The translations under genes and the position numbers were made by a program. A stretch of DNA of 64,000 nucleotides from Proteiniphilum saccharofermentans (GTDB taxonomy: Bacteria > Bacteroidota > Bacteroidia > Bacteroidales > Dysgonomonadaceae), in contig NZ_LT605205.1 in NCBI RefSeq assembly GCF_900095135.1, forward strand, positions 3,534,001 to 3,598,000, read 5' to 3'. This document shows, one piece after another, positions 53,092-60,449 of this stretch. How positions within the stretch are numbered: position 1 is the first letter of the stretch; each line of letters opens with the position of its first letter. The notes under the pieces were generated by a model. That model searched no databases. It was not told where the DNA came from and was given only the letters and a program-made list of their open reading frames with translations.

Positions 53092-54192
53092 CGTAGATTC
53101 AACTCGCAAATGCAATTTTATTTTCCAAAGATGCAAAAAATAATTGAGCCGGTGTTTTATAGTTCAATTTTTTTCTTGGTCTTCGGTTTAATTTGTATTG
53201 TATCTCCTTCACTTTTTCACTATTAACATCATTAAAGTCAGTTCCTTTCGGGATGTATTGGCGTACGAGTTTATTGGTGTATTCGTTCAATCCTCTTTCC
53301 CAGGAACTGTATGGATTGGCAAAGTAAAAATCAATATCCAAAGCGCTTGCAATGGCTTTGTGTTCTGCAAACTCCTTGCCGTTATCGGATGTTATGGTGT
53401 GAATCTTTCCTTTATAAGGCATTAACAGACGGATGACAGTCTCCTTTACTGCCTCGGCATTCTTCCCCTTTTCCAATTTTTCCATTAGCACAAACGCCTT
53501 GGTTCGCTCCACGATGGTTAAGATGGCACCCTTGCCGTCTTTGCCGATTACGGTATCGATTTCCAAATCTCCAAATCGTTTTTTCTGGTCTACGATTGCC
53601 GGTCGGTGTTCAATCCCCACCCTGTCTTTAATGTGTACCCGGGTATCCGATACCGGGCGTCTTCTGTGCTTGAGCTTGTGGCGTAAGAAAGTGTATAAAT
53701 CTCCTCCTTGCGCCTTGTCTTTGCGAATGTGCTGATAAATCCTTTCCACGCTTACCATCTCAATGCCGTTGACTTTGCAATAGCCGTTAATCTGTTCGGG
53801 AGACCACTGTTCTTCCCGTAGTTTTTTGTCAATGAACCGCTGCATGGATGAACTGAAGCTACGCTTGCGCTTGAAGCGTTCCTTGCGTTCATCGGCAAGC
53901 ATTTGAGCGCGAGCCGCAGAATACTTCCCACGCTTGGCTTTATTGCGGGACAACTCCCGACTTATGGTTGATTCCGATACTCCTACAATCCCTGCAATCT
54001 GTTTTTGTGTACTTCCCCTTTGAAGTAGAGCTGATATTTGGTATCTTCGCTCTACGGTCAATTGTTTAAATTTTTTCATAATACAACTATTATAAACATT
54101 TTGGCCAACTTTCCCAAGGGAACGCGTTCCCTTGGGAATCTTTTTGACCATTAATAAATGATATTTAGTTGCATTTACTAATTGAATTTACG
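53092..54192 (-). mobile_element. IS30-family insertion sequence
   Basis: 1101 bp. Imperfect inverted repeats: left CGTAGATTCAAC (53092), right read inward CGTAAATTCAAT (54192), continuing with AAATGCAA on both sides. The target duplication TAC is at 53089-53091 and 54193-54195. It contains one intact transposase gene. Inserted between the monooxygenase 5' part and the AraC-like gene; no gene is interrupted. Confidence 0.9.
53099..54079 (-). CDS. IS30-family transposase
   Basis: 326 residues from the ATG at 54077-54079; an upstream in-frame extension covers the IR and is not needed. The N-terminal helix-turn-helix (LTVERRYQISALLQRGSTQKQIAGIVGVSESTISRELSRNKAKRG) is followed by a DDE core: Asp in GDLEIDTVIGKDGKG, Asp in HTITSDNGKEFAEH, and Glu in ERGLNEYTNKLVRQYIPKG. 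Spacing and motifs match IS30. The gene appears intact. Confidence 0.95.
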   Translation of the reverse strand: MKKFKQLTVERRYQISALLQRGSTQKQIAGIVGVSESTISRELSRNKAKRGKYSAARAQMLADERKERFKRKRSFSSSMQRFIDKKLREEQWSPEQINGYCKVNGIEMVSVERIYQHIRKDKAQGGDLYTFLRHKLKHRRRPVSDTRVHIKDRVGIEHRPAIVDQKKRFGDLEIDTVIGKDGKGAILTIVERTKAFVLMEKLEKGKNAEAVKETVIRLLMPYKGKIHTITSDNGKEFAEHKAIASALDIDFYFANPYSSWERGLNEYTNKLVRQYIPKGTDFNDVNSEKVKEIQYKLNRRPRKKLNYKTPAQLFFASLENKIAFAS

Positions 54193-54376
54193 TACATGTT
54201 TCACAGGATTATAGAATCCGCCAATCAAATCCATTGTTGATAAATATGCAATACACATCGTCCTTTTATAAGTATGCAATTTTTATCAGCATCAGATGAA
54301 ATGACATGTTAGTATGTGAAATTCAGGCTGTTTTAAAACAATAGGAGATCATTATTTGTTTATTATATGGCAAGTT

Positions 54377-54937
54377 ATGAAAATTTATATTAGACATATG
54401 GTAAGCCAACGATGCAAAATGGCAGTAATGCAAGAGCTAAAGAAAATAGGGCTCAATTACATTACCGTGGACTTAGGGGTCGTTACTCTTCCGGAGGATA
54501 TAACGAAAGAACAAAAAAACCAATTGAAACAGGCTTTGCATAGTTCCGGATTAGAACTGATAGAAGATAAAAAAGATATACTGGTCGAACAGATAAAAAC
54601 AGCAGTCATAGAATCGATACATTATTCAGATACTCAATTAAAAGTGCCCTTTTCAGCCTATCTGAGTAATAAATTAAACCTCAACTACACTTACTTATCC
54701 AATATGTTTACAGAGTCAGAAGGTATTACCATTGCTCATTTCATTATCACACATAAAATCGAACGTGTGAAAGAACTCATTCAATACGATGAACTGACTT
54801 TCTCTGAAATCGCCTACAAAATGCATTACAGTAGTATTGCACACTTGTCGAATCAGTTCAAGAAGATGACAGGCATCACTTTGTCATTTTATAAAACACA
54901 CGGACAGAGAAGGGAAATTAATATTGAAAACCTGTGA
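54377..54937 (+). CDS. AraC-family regulator with N-terminal HMA-like domain
   Basis: 186 residues from the ATG at 54377. The C-terminal ~95 residues contain an AraC-type double HTH (AYLSNKLNLNYTYLSNMFTESEGITIAHFIITHKIERVKELIQYDELTFSEIAYKMHYSSIAHLSNQFKKMTGIT). The first ~75 residues (MKIYIRHMVSQRCKMAVMQELKKIGLNY) form a small beta-alpha-beta domain resembling metal-binding or ACT-like folds, but with one Cys and no CxxC. From memory such proteins occur near stress gene blocks in Bacteroidetes. It heads the block of stress genes to 63.3 kb; direct regulation is inferred. Confidence 0.85.
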   Translation: MKIYIRHMVSQRCKMAVMQELKKIGLNYITVDLGVVTLPEDITKEQKNQLKQALHSSGLELIEDKKDILVEQIKTAVIESIHYSDTQLKVPFSAYLSNKLNLNYTYLSNMFTESEGITIAHFIITHKIERVKELIQYDELTFSEIAYKMHYSSIAHLSNQFKKMTGITLSFYKTHGQRREINIENL

Positions 54938-54957
54938 ATTGTGTAATTTTCCTTTAT

Positions 54958-55095
54958 TTATTTGTTTTTCAAATCATCTGATTCCTCCTTGTTCTTATCT
55001 GCCCGTTTATGGGCTTTTTCCGCTCGCTTTTCTTTCAAATTCTTTTGAGGAGCCTTTTTATCGGCCCGCCCTTTTCCCTTACTTTCCTTTGACAT
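54958..55095 (-). CDS. Small lysine-rich protein (45 aa)
   Basis: ATG at 55093-55095, TAA at 54958-54960. The sequence begins MSKESKGKGRADKKAPQKN and continues with Lys/Arg/Ala/Glu and a short acidic end. It has about 35 percent Lys plus Arg and no hydrophobic stretch. It resembles the other tiny basic proteins at 57402 and 59231 in composition. Function unknown; nucleic-acid association is possible but not shown. Confidence 0.55.
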   Translation of the reverse strand: MSKESKGKGRADKKAPQKNLKEKRAEKAHKRADKNKEESDDLKNK

Positions 55096-55324
55096 AACTA
55101 TTCAAAATATTAATGAACCACAAAGATGGGAATTATTAAACCCGATAGTATTACACAAGAAGCAAAACAAGTTGCATCTTTTACATATTTACAGGAATAC
55201 CGGTTAAAATCCAATATCAAAAACCTGTGAAACATGCAATTAATAACCGGTTAATTGTAACATATCATTTAAAATGAAAGCCTACCTTTACAAATCAACA
55301 CCTAAAAGTGTTGAACAAATATAT

Positions 55325-56707
55325 ATGTCAATAAAAACTGTAAATCCGACGACAAATGAAAAGCTGCAATCATTTGATGAAATGTCCAAAGATGAAATTG
55401 AAGCCGCAATCAACCAATCAGAAATAACCTACCAGAGCTGGAGAAAAACCACTTATAAACAAAGAGCGGTACTGTTGCACAAAGTGGCAGAAATACTCCG
55501 GATAAGAAAAGAGGAACTCGCCGGGTTAATTACGCTCGAAATGGGTAAATTAATTGGAGAAAGCAGGGCTGAAATAGATCTTAGTGCAGATATTTTCGAT
55601 TATTATGCAGATAATGGAGAGAAATTCCTGGCAGATAAAACCCTGAAACCTGAATTTGGAGAAGCTTTTATACGCCACAGTCCGATAGGCGTTTTGCTGG
55701 GTGTTGAACCCTGGAATTTTCCATTTTACCAGGTAGCGCGCTTTGCTGCTCCCAATATTATGATAGGAAATACGATTCTTCTGAAACATGCTTCCAATGT
55801 ACCTCAGTGCGGAATAGCAATGGGAGAGATATTTAAAGAAGCCGGCGCTCCCGAAGGATTGTATACCAATCTGTTGATTCCCGGAGATAAAATATCGAAG
55901 CTCCTTTCCGATGATCGAATTAAGGGAGCATCCCTGACAGGCAGTGAAAAGGCCGGCGCGAGCCTGGCTGAAGCGGCAGGAAAAAATATAAAAAAATCAG
56001 TGCTGGAACTTGGCGGCAGTGATCCTTTTATTGTACTGGATGATGCCGATATTGAAAAAGCGGTGTACTGGGCGGTGATAGGGCGTATGAATAATACCGG
56101 CCAATGCTGCGTCGCCGCAAAGCGTTTTATCGTTATGGAATCCGTTTATACCGAGTTTCTGACCAAATTAAAAGCCGCTTTCCAGTCGCTAAAGGTGGGT
56201 AATCCGATGGATGATGATACACAATTAGGCCCGTTATCCAGTCAGGATGCCTTATCCGATTTATCGGATCAGATAAATAAATCGGTGAAAGCCGGAGCCA
56301 AAGTAGAACTGGGCGGAGGTCGAATAGATCGTTTGGGAGCTTATATGGAACCAACGATCCTGTCGGATATAAATAAAAATAATCCGGCTTATTTCCAGGA
56401 GCTGTTTGGTCCTGTGGCTTTGTTGTTTAGAGCCAAAACAATAGAAGAGGCTATTAACCTTGCCAATGATACCAGCTATGGGTTAGGTGCTTCAATTTTC
56501 ACCAGTAACATAAAACAAGGGAAATTATTAGCTGATCAAATAGACGCAGGAATGATTTTCATAAATCATCCTGCATGGACCCAACCCGATCTGCCATTTG
56601 GAGGAACAAAAAGGTCGGGGTACGGACGGGAATTATCGGAATCAGGCCTTGAGGAGTTTATCAATAAGAAATTAATACGGACAAGTCTATTGACTGATCC
56701 GTTTTGA
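55325..56707 (+). CDS. gabD: NAD(P)-dependent succinate-semialdehyde dehydrogenase
   Basis: 460 residues from the ATG at 55325 (MSIKTVNPTTNEKL); an upstream extension is unnecessary. Aldehyde dehydrogenase motifs: the cofactor-binding NFPFYQVARF, the GSEKAGASLAEAAG dinucleotide region, the catalytic Glu in LELGGSDPFIV (about residue 228) and nucleophile Cys in NTGQCCVAAKRF (about 262). The 455-460-residue form with CCVAAKRF matches SSADH of the GabD/Sad group. It oxidises succinate semialdehyde from GABA breakdown. No GABA aminotransferase is nearby. A terminator follows (56756-56790). Confidence 0.85.
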   Translation: MSIKTVNPTTNEKLQSFDEMSKDEIEAAINQSEITYQSWRKTTYKQRAVLLHKVAEILRIRKEELAGLITLEMGKLIGESRAEIDLSADIFDYYADNGEKFLADKTLKPEFGEAFIRHSPIGVLLGVEPWNFPFYQVARFAAPNIMIGNTILLKHASNVPQCGIAMGEIFKEAGAPEGLYTNLLIPGDKISKLLSDDRIKGASLTGSEKAGASLAEAAGKNIKKSVLELGGSDPFIVLDDADIEKAVYWAVIGRMNNTGQCCVAAKRFIVMESVYTEFLTKLKAAFQSLKVGNPMDDDTQLGPLSSQDALSDLSDQINKSVKAGAKVELGGGRIDRLGAYMEPTILSDINKNNPAYFQELFGPVALLFRAKTIEEAINLANDTSYGLGASIFTSNIKQGKLLADQIDAGMIFINHPAWTQPDLPFGGTKRSGYGRELSESGLEEFINKKLIRTSLLTDPF

Positions 56708-56755
56708 GGAAAGACCTTTTATGCTAATGGATTAACAATTTTTAAAATCACAGCT

Positions 56756-56790
56756 AACGAAGGAGTACCAATGGTCCTCTTTCGTTTTTA
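56756..56790 (+). terminator. Intrinsic terminator after the aldehyde dehydrogenase
   Basis: Arms AACGAAGGAGTACC (56756-56769) and GGTCCTCTTTCGTT (56773-56786), two mismatches, loop AAT, then TTTT. It is 49 bases after the stop. The remaining spacer to 57134 holds a small hairpin GACAG-TTAT-CTGTC (56978-56991) and nothing else recognised. Confidence 0.7.
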
Positions 56791-57133
56791 TGATCAGCTA
56801 ACTTTTCAACCATAAAATGAAAAACAATCCGTATAATTAGAATAAAATACTCCGCTTACAGTTGATCAAACAAGAGCTTCACAGCGATAACACGGTGTTG
56901 TATAATTCACATTATTAATTACATAATTCACAGATTGAGAGGCCAGATCTGTTTTCAGATTGTTCTAATGATATAAAGACAGTTATCTGTCAGAAACAAT
57001 TTAAAACATAATCAACGGATTATGGATAAAAGAAATAACGCAATCGGACGGGCAGCAGGTCCTCCTTTTTGCATCTCTAGTAGTTGATGAAAGTAAGAAA
57101 AGAAGAAACAAAACAAATAAAAAAACAAACAAA

Positions 57134-57409
57134 ATGGATGTAGGAATAATTGGTTCAATAGTTATTGGTATTATCGCCGGTCTTATTTCCGGCCGGAGTA
57201 CAAAGGGCCGGGGATTCAGTTTACTGGTAAATTTAATAGTCGGCCTAATCGGAGCTGTATTGGGTGGCCTGATCTTCAGCCTGCTGGGGATAACCTTCGG
57301 CGGGGTCATAGGAGTACTCATCGTATCAGTCATAGGAGCTGTTTTCTTCCTATGGATACTGTCTTTATTCAGCACGCGTAATAGGCAAACCGGAATTTAC
57401 AATGGATAA
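57134..57409 (+). CDS. GlsB/YeaQ/YmgE family stress-response membrane protein
   Basis: 91 residues. Three hydrophobic segments with a Gly-rich pattern (IVIGIIAGLISGRSTKGRGFSLLVNLIVGLIGAVLGGLIFSLLGI) define the transglycosylase-associated/GlsB family, known from general stress regulons. It overlaps the next small gene by 8 bases. Function is not defined biochemically; in the cell it is an inner membrane protein. Confidence 0.88.
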   Translation: MDVGIIGSIVIGIIAGLISGRSTKGRGFSLLVNLIVGLIGAVLGGLIFSLLGITFGGVIGVLIVSVIGAVFFLWILSLFSTRNRQTGIYNG

Positions 57410-57542
57410 ACCGATAGGGCTTATCAAAAAAATAAGGAAAAATGAAAAAGATTCATGGAATGACACAAGAAATACGACCGATAAAAAAGCGGACACAATC
57501 AAAACCGATATAAAAAGGGATGTTAAGAGAAAATTGAATTAA
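57402..57542 (+). CDS. Small lysine-rich protein (46 aa)
   Basis: ATG at 57402-57404 inside the end of the GlsB-like gene; TAA at 57540-57542. Begins MDKPIGLIKKIRKNEKDSW and ends DIKRDVKRKLN. No membrane segment. The 8-base overlap with the GlsB-like gene suggests translational coupling. Composition is like the tiny proteins at 54958 and 59231, but sequence identity is not evident. Confidence 0.5.
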   Translation: MDKPIGLIKKIRKNEKDSWNDTRNTTDKKADTIKTDIKRDVKRKLN

Positions 57543-57611
57543 TATCCGTACGATGTGAGAATACCAGCCAATCACAATAAATAAAACGGCTGGCTTATCT
57601 AAAAAAATGTT

Positions 57612-58013
57612 ATGAATAAATTACTGTTTTTAAGTATAATGATATTAACCTCGCTTGGTTTTATATCTTGCGGAGACGATGATGCTCCGGTATTAGGAGC
57701 CAAAGTACAGGTTACGGTAAAGAATATGGCAGGGACTGCCCAAACCAATACGACTGTTTACTTATATAAAAATACGGAAATAGATGGCTCTACGAAAAGT
57801 ACTGATGCCGACAAATATGTTGTAACAGATGAGAATGGTATTGCCACATTCAACTTAAATTTTACCGAATTAAATATTCTTGAATTTGAAACGACTTTGT
57901 CTTTTGCTGTCTTTTATGAAGTCGGTGAGGTTGAATTTGTTGCCCCGGGCAGTACAAGCGTGACGGTAAAAAGGAATGACGAGAAAGAAGTTGACATTAC
58001 AATTCCATTCTAA
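57612..58013 (+). CDS. Lipoprotein with an Ig-like/transthyretin-type domain
   Basis: 133 residues. The signal sequence ends in lipobox LGFISC (Cys at about residue 20), followed by Asp-rich GDDDAP, often a surface-export signal in Bacteroidetes (LES-type). The remainder (AKVQVTVKNMAGTAQTNTTVYLYKNTEIDG ... NGIATFNLNF ... EKEVDITIPF) is a beta-sandwich typical of carboxypeptidase regulatory-like folds. Possibly surface-exposed. It lies 14 bases before the hydrolase gene, so likely one transcript. Confidence 0.75.
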   Translation: MNKLLFLSIMILTSLGFISCGDDDAPVLGAKVQVTVKNMAGTAQTNTTVYLYKNTEIDGSTKSTDADKYVVTDENGIATFNLNFTELNILEFETTLSFAVFYEVGEVEFVAPGSTSVTVKRNDEKEVDITIPF

Positions 58014-58027
58014 GAAACAAGAAGTAT

Positions 58028-59008
58028 ATGCAACAACAAACGGAAAATTCACCGGATTATCTGGAAGACAAGCATCTGAGTCCTGAAGTAAAAAACTATT
58101 TAAAGGTACTGAATGTGGGAGAGCCTGTTGAAACATTGTCGAAAGAGGGTGCCCGCAAAGTGCTTATAGCGGTTCAGGAAGAAGTAAAAGTCGATCTGTC
58201 GGGTATTGAAGAATCTGAAAAAACAATTCCTGATAAAGACTATCCGGTGAAATTAACCGTTGTTCGTCCTGCAGGCGTCACAAAAAAACTACCCGCATTT
58301 ATTTTCATACACGGGGGAGGCTGGATACTGGGAGACTATCTCACTCATAAACGGTTGGTACGTGATCTGGTCGTAGAATCGGGATATACCGCAGTTTTTG
58401 TCCATTACACGCCTTCGCCCGAAGCTAAATATCCGCAGGCAATCCATGAGATTTATGCGGCCACAAAGTGGGTTGCAACCCATGGAGACGAATTAAATAT
58501 AGACGGTAGTCGTCTGGCTCTGGCCGGAAACAGCGTGGGAGGTAATATGGCGATTGCAACCGGTTTATTCGCGAAGAAAGACCATGCATCGTTTATCAAA
58601 GTCCAGCTTTTATTATGGCCTGTGACAAATGCCCGTTTCGATACGGATTCGTATAAGATGTATGCCGAACAACGATTTTTAACGACATCGATGATGAAAT
58701 GGATGTTCGATCAGTATACAACAGACAGGAAACAGCGTGAAGAAATTTTTCTTTCACCGCTTTTGGCTTCTGTTGATGAGCTGAAAGGGTTACCTCCCAC
58801 TATCATACAAGTGGCCGAAAATGATATCCTGCGGGATGAAGGCGAAGCGTTTGGGCGGAAGCTGGGCGATGCCGGGGTCGAGAACACGACGATCCGTTAC
58901 AACGGTGTCATTCACGACTTTGGATTATTAAACGGATTAGCAACTTTACCCCAGACACGTTCGATGCTCATCTATTCGGCAGCAATGTTAAGATATTATC
59001 TCAAATAA
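58028..59008 (+). CDS. Alpha/beta hydrolase, HSL/lipase type
   Basis: 326 residues without a signal peptide. The oxyanion-hole motif HGGGWILGD (about residues 95-103) and nucleophile Ser in LAGNSVGGNMA (about residue 169) are those of the hormone-sensitive lipase group; the Asp in VAENDILRDEGEAF and His in VIHDFGLLN (about 298) complete the triad. Likely an esterase on small acyl esters; the substrate is unknown. It directly follows the lipoprotein gene and precedes a small membrane protein gene. Confidence 0.88.
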   Translation: MQQQTENSPDYLEDKHLSPEVKNYLKVLNVGEPVETLSKEGARKVLIAVQEEVKVDLSGIEESEKTIPDKDYPVKLTVVRPAGVTKKLPAFIFIHGGGWILGDYLTHKRLVRDLVVESGYTAVFVHYTPSPEAKYPQAIHEIYAATKWVATHGDELNIDGSRLALAGNSVGGNMAIATGLFAKKDHASFIKVQLLLWPVTNARFDTDSYKMYAEQRFLTTSMMKWMFDQYTTDRKQREEIFLSPLLASVDELKGLPPTIIQVAENDILRDEGEAFGRKLGDAGVENTTIRYNGVIHDFGLLNGLATLPQTRSMLIYSAAMLRYYLK

Positions 59009-59025
59009 ATTTAATAAAAATAATT

Positions 59026-59190
59026 ATGAATAAAGTAGTAGTAGGTATCGTGATTGGTTTTTTCACAGGATATTTAATTCGCAAGATGCAAGATGATGGA
59101 CAATTTGACTGCACTTACGATAATGCCTGCAAATTTTTCAGGAAATCAGAGAAAGATTTAAAGAACATACAAATGAAGCCGAATATTTGA
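59026..59190 (+). CDS. Small membrane protein (54 aa)
   Basis: ATG at 59026-59028, TGA at 59188-59190. Begins MNKVVVGIVIGFFTGYLIRKM, one Gly-rich hydrophobic helix as in YtxH-like proteins, then a Lys/Asp-rich tail containing two Cys (FDCTYDNACKFF). It lies 17 bases after the hydrolase gene in the same direction. Function unknown. Confidence 0.6.
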   Translation: MNKVVVGIVIGFFTGYLIRKMQDDGQFDCTYDNACKFFRKSEKDLKNIQMKPNI

Positions 59191-59230
59191 AAGATTAAGT
59201 GGAAGACAAAAAAGAAAAGAATCGTATGAT

Positions 59231-59380
59231 ATGAAAGGAAAAGAAAGCAAAAAGGAAAAGAAAAAAGAGAAGGCAACGGGTGGAAAGACGAAAGATCTTT
59301 CAGAATACCAGAAAGCCAAGCAATCCAGACAAGACACTAAGCTAAATATAAAATGGCAAATATCAGACGGGAAGGTATAA
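59231..59380 (+). CDS. Small lysine-rich protein (49 aa)
   Basis: ATG at 59231, TAA at 59378-59380. Begins MKGKESKKEKKKEKATGGK; Lys makes up about a third of the protein. No membrane segment. Its last 28 bases overlap the start of the GH130 gene in another frame. Composition resembles the products at 54958 and 57402. Function unknown. Confidence 0.5.
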   Translation: MKGKESKKEKKKEKATGGKTKDLSEYQKAKQSRQDTKLNIKWQISDGKV

Positions 59381-60384
59381 TCCTCGAAAAAACGGATTTA
59401 AGTTTTGAAAATGAAGGAGTACTGAACCCGGCTGTCATTGCCGAAGGCCGTACTGTGCATCTTTTTTATCGTGCGGTGCGCGAAGGGAACCATTCCACCA
59501 TAGGTTATTGTCGTTTGGAAGGGCCATTAAATGTAGTCAGGCGCGATAAGGAATCTTTCATGCATCCTGAGTTCGAATACGAGAGTCAGGGCGTTGAAGA
59601 CCCCCGGATCGTAAAGATCGGCGATATCTATTATATGACTTATACAGCCTATAACGGGATTAATGCAATAGGGGCGTTAGCGATATCTTCCGATCTGAAA
59701 CATTTTACAAAAAAGGGGATAATAACTTCCGGGTTCACCTATACCCAATTCAAGGACTTGCTGGGCTCGGAAGTTGAGCATACGAGTAAGTATTTCAGGA
59801 GTTATAATAAAAGGGAATCCCTGACAGAATCGGGAAAACCGGTTTACCTGACGGATAAAAACCTTATATTTTTCCCGCGCAGGATAAACGGGAAACTATG
59901 TTTTATGCACCGGATTAAACCGGATATCCAGCTTGTGAGGATCAATAACCTTGAAGAACTGACGTATGACTTCTGGATAAACTATTTTCTGGACTTTACC
60001 AGCCATATTATGTTTGAACCGCGGTACGACCATGAGTCGAGTTATATCGGCGGCGGATGCCCCCCGGTAGAAGTACCCGAAGGCTGGCTGATGATATACC
60101 ACAGTGTGTGCGATACACCGGAAGGGTATATTTATACGGCATCGGCGGCACTATTGGATCTGGAAGACCCCCAAACAGAAATAGCAAGGCTTCCCTATCC
60201 TTTATTCAGCCCCGAAACCGATTATGAATTGAACGGTGTTGTAAATAGAGTATGTTTTCCCACGGGTACGGCTGTATTCAACGGCAGGCTGTACATCTAT
60301 TACGGGGCCGCGGATAGGTGCATAGCCTGTGTCTCGGTTCAGCTACGTGAGTTGGTAGACGAATTAATGTCATATAAAAAATGA
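59353..60384 (+). CDS. GH130-family glycosidase/mannoside phosphorylase-like protein
   Basis: 343 residues. Five-bladed beta-propeller features: the opening ENEGVLNPAVIAEGRTVHLFYRAVRE, the catalytic-Asp block SQGVEDPRIVKIGDIYYMTYTAYNG (DPR, about residues 82-84), and GGGCPPVEVPEGWLMIYH. This matches GH130 beta-mannoside phosphorylases or hydrolases. No signal peptide, so cytoplasmic. The next gene (65 bases on) encodes a GT4 fusion, suggesting a shared pathway for making or turning over a mannose-type oligosaccharide. The exact linkage cannot be told. Confidence 0.88.
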   Translation: MANIRREGIILEKTDLSFENEGVLNPAVIAEGRTVHLFYRAVREGNHSTIGYCRLEGPLNVVRRDKESFMHPEFEYESQGVEDPRIVKIGDIYYMTYTAYNGINAIGALAISSDLKHFTKKGIITSGFTYTQFKDLLGSEVEHTSKYFRSYNKRESLTESGKPVYLTDKNLIFFPRRINGKLCFMHRIKPDIQLVRINNLEELTYDFWINYFLDFTSHIMFEPRYDHESSYIGGGCPPVEVPEGWLMIYHSVCDTPEGYIYTASAALLDLEDPQTEIARLPYPLFSPETDYELNGVVNRVCFPTGTAVFNGRLYIYYGAADRCIACVSVQLRELVDELMSYKK

Positions 60385-60449
60385 AACGAGCAGGAGAAAT
60401 GCTCCATATACTTCCACACACAATTGATGTAGACAAATAAAACAATCGT

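Noticed and set aside
57035-57095. Short frame MDKRNN... upstream of the GlsB-like gene
   Set aside because: Only about 19 codons, with no supporting signal.
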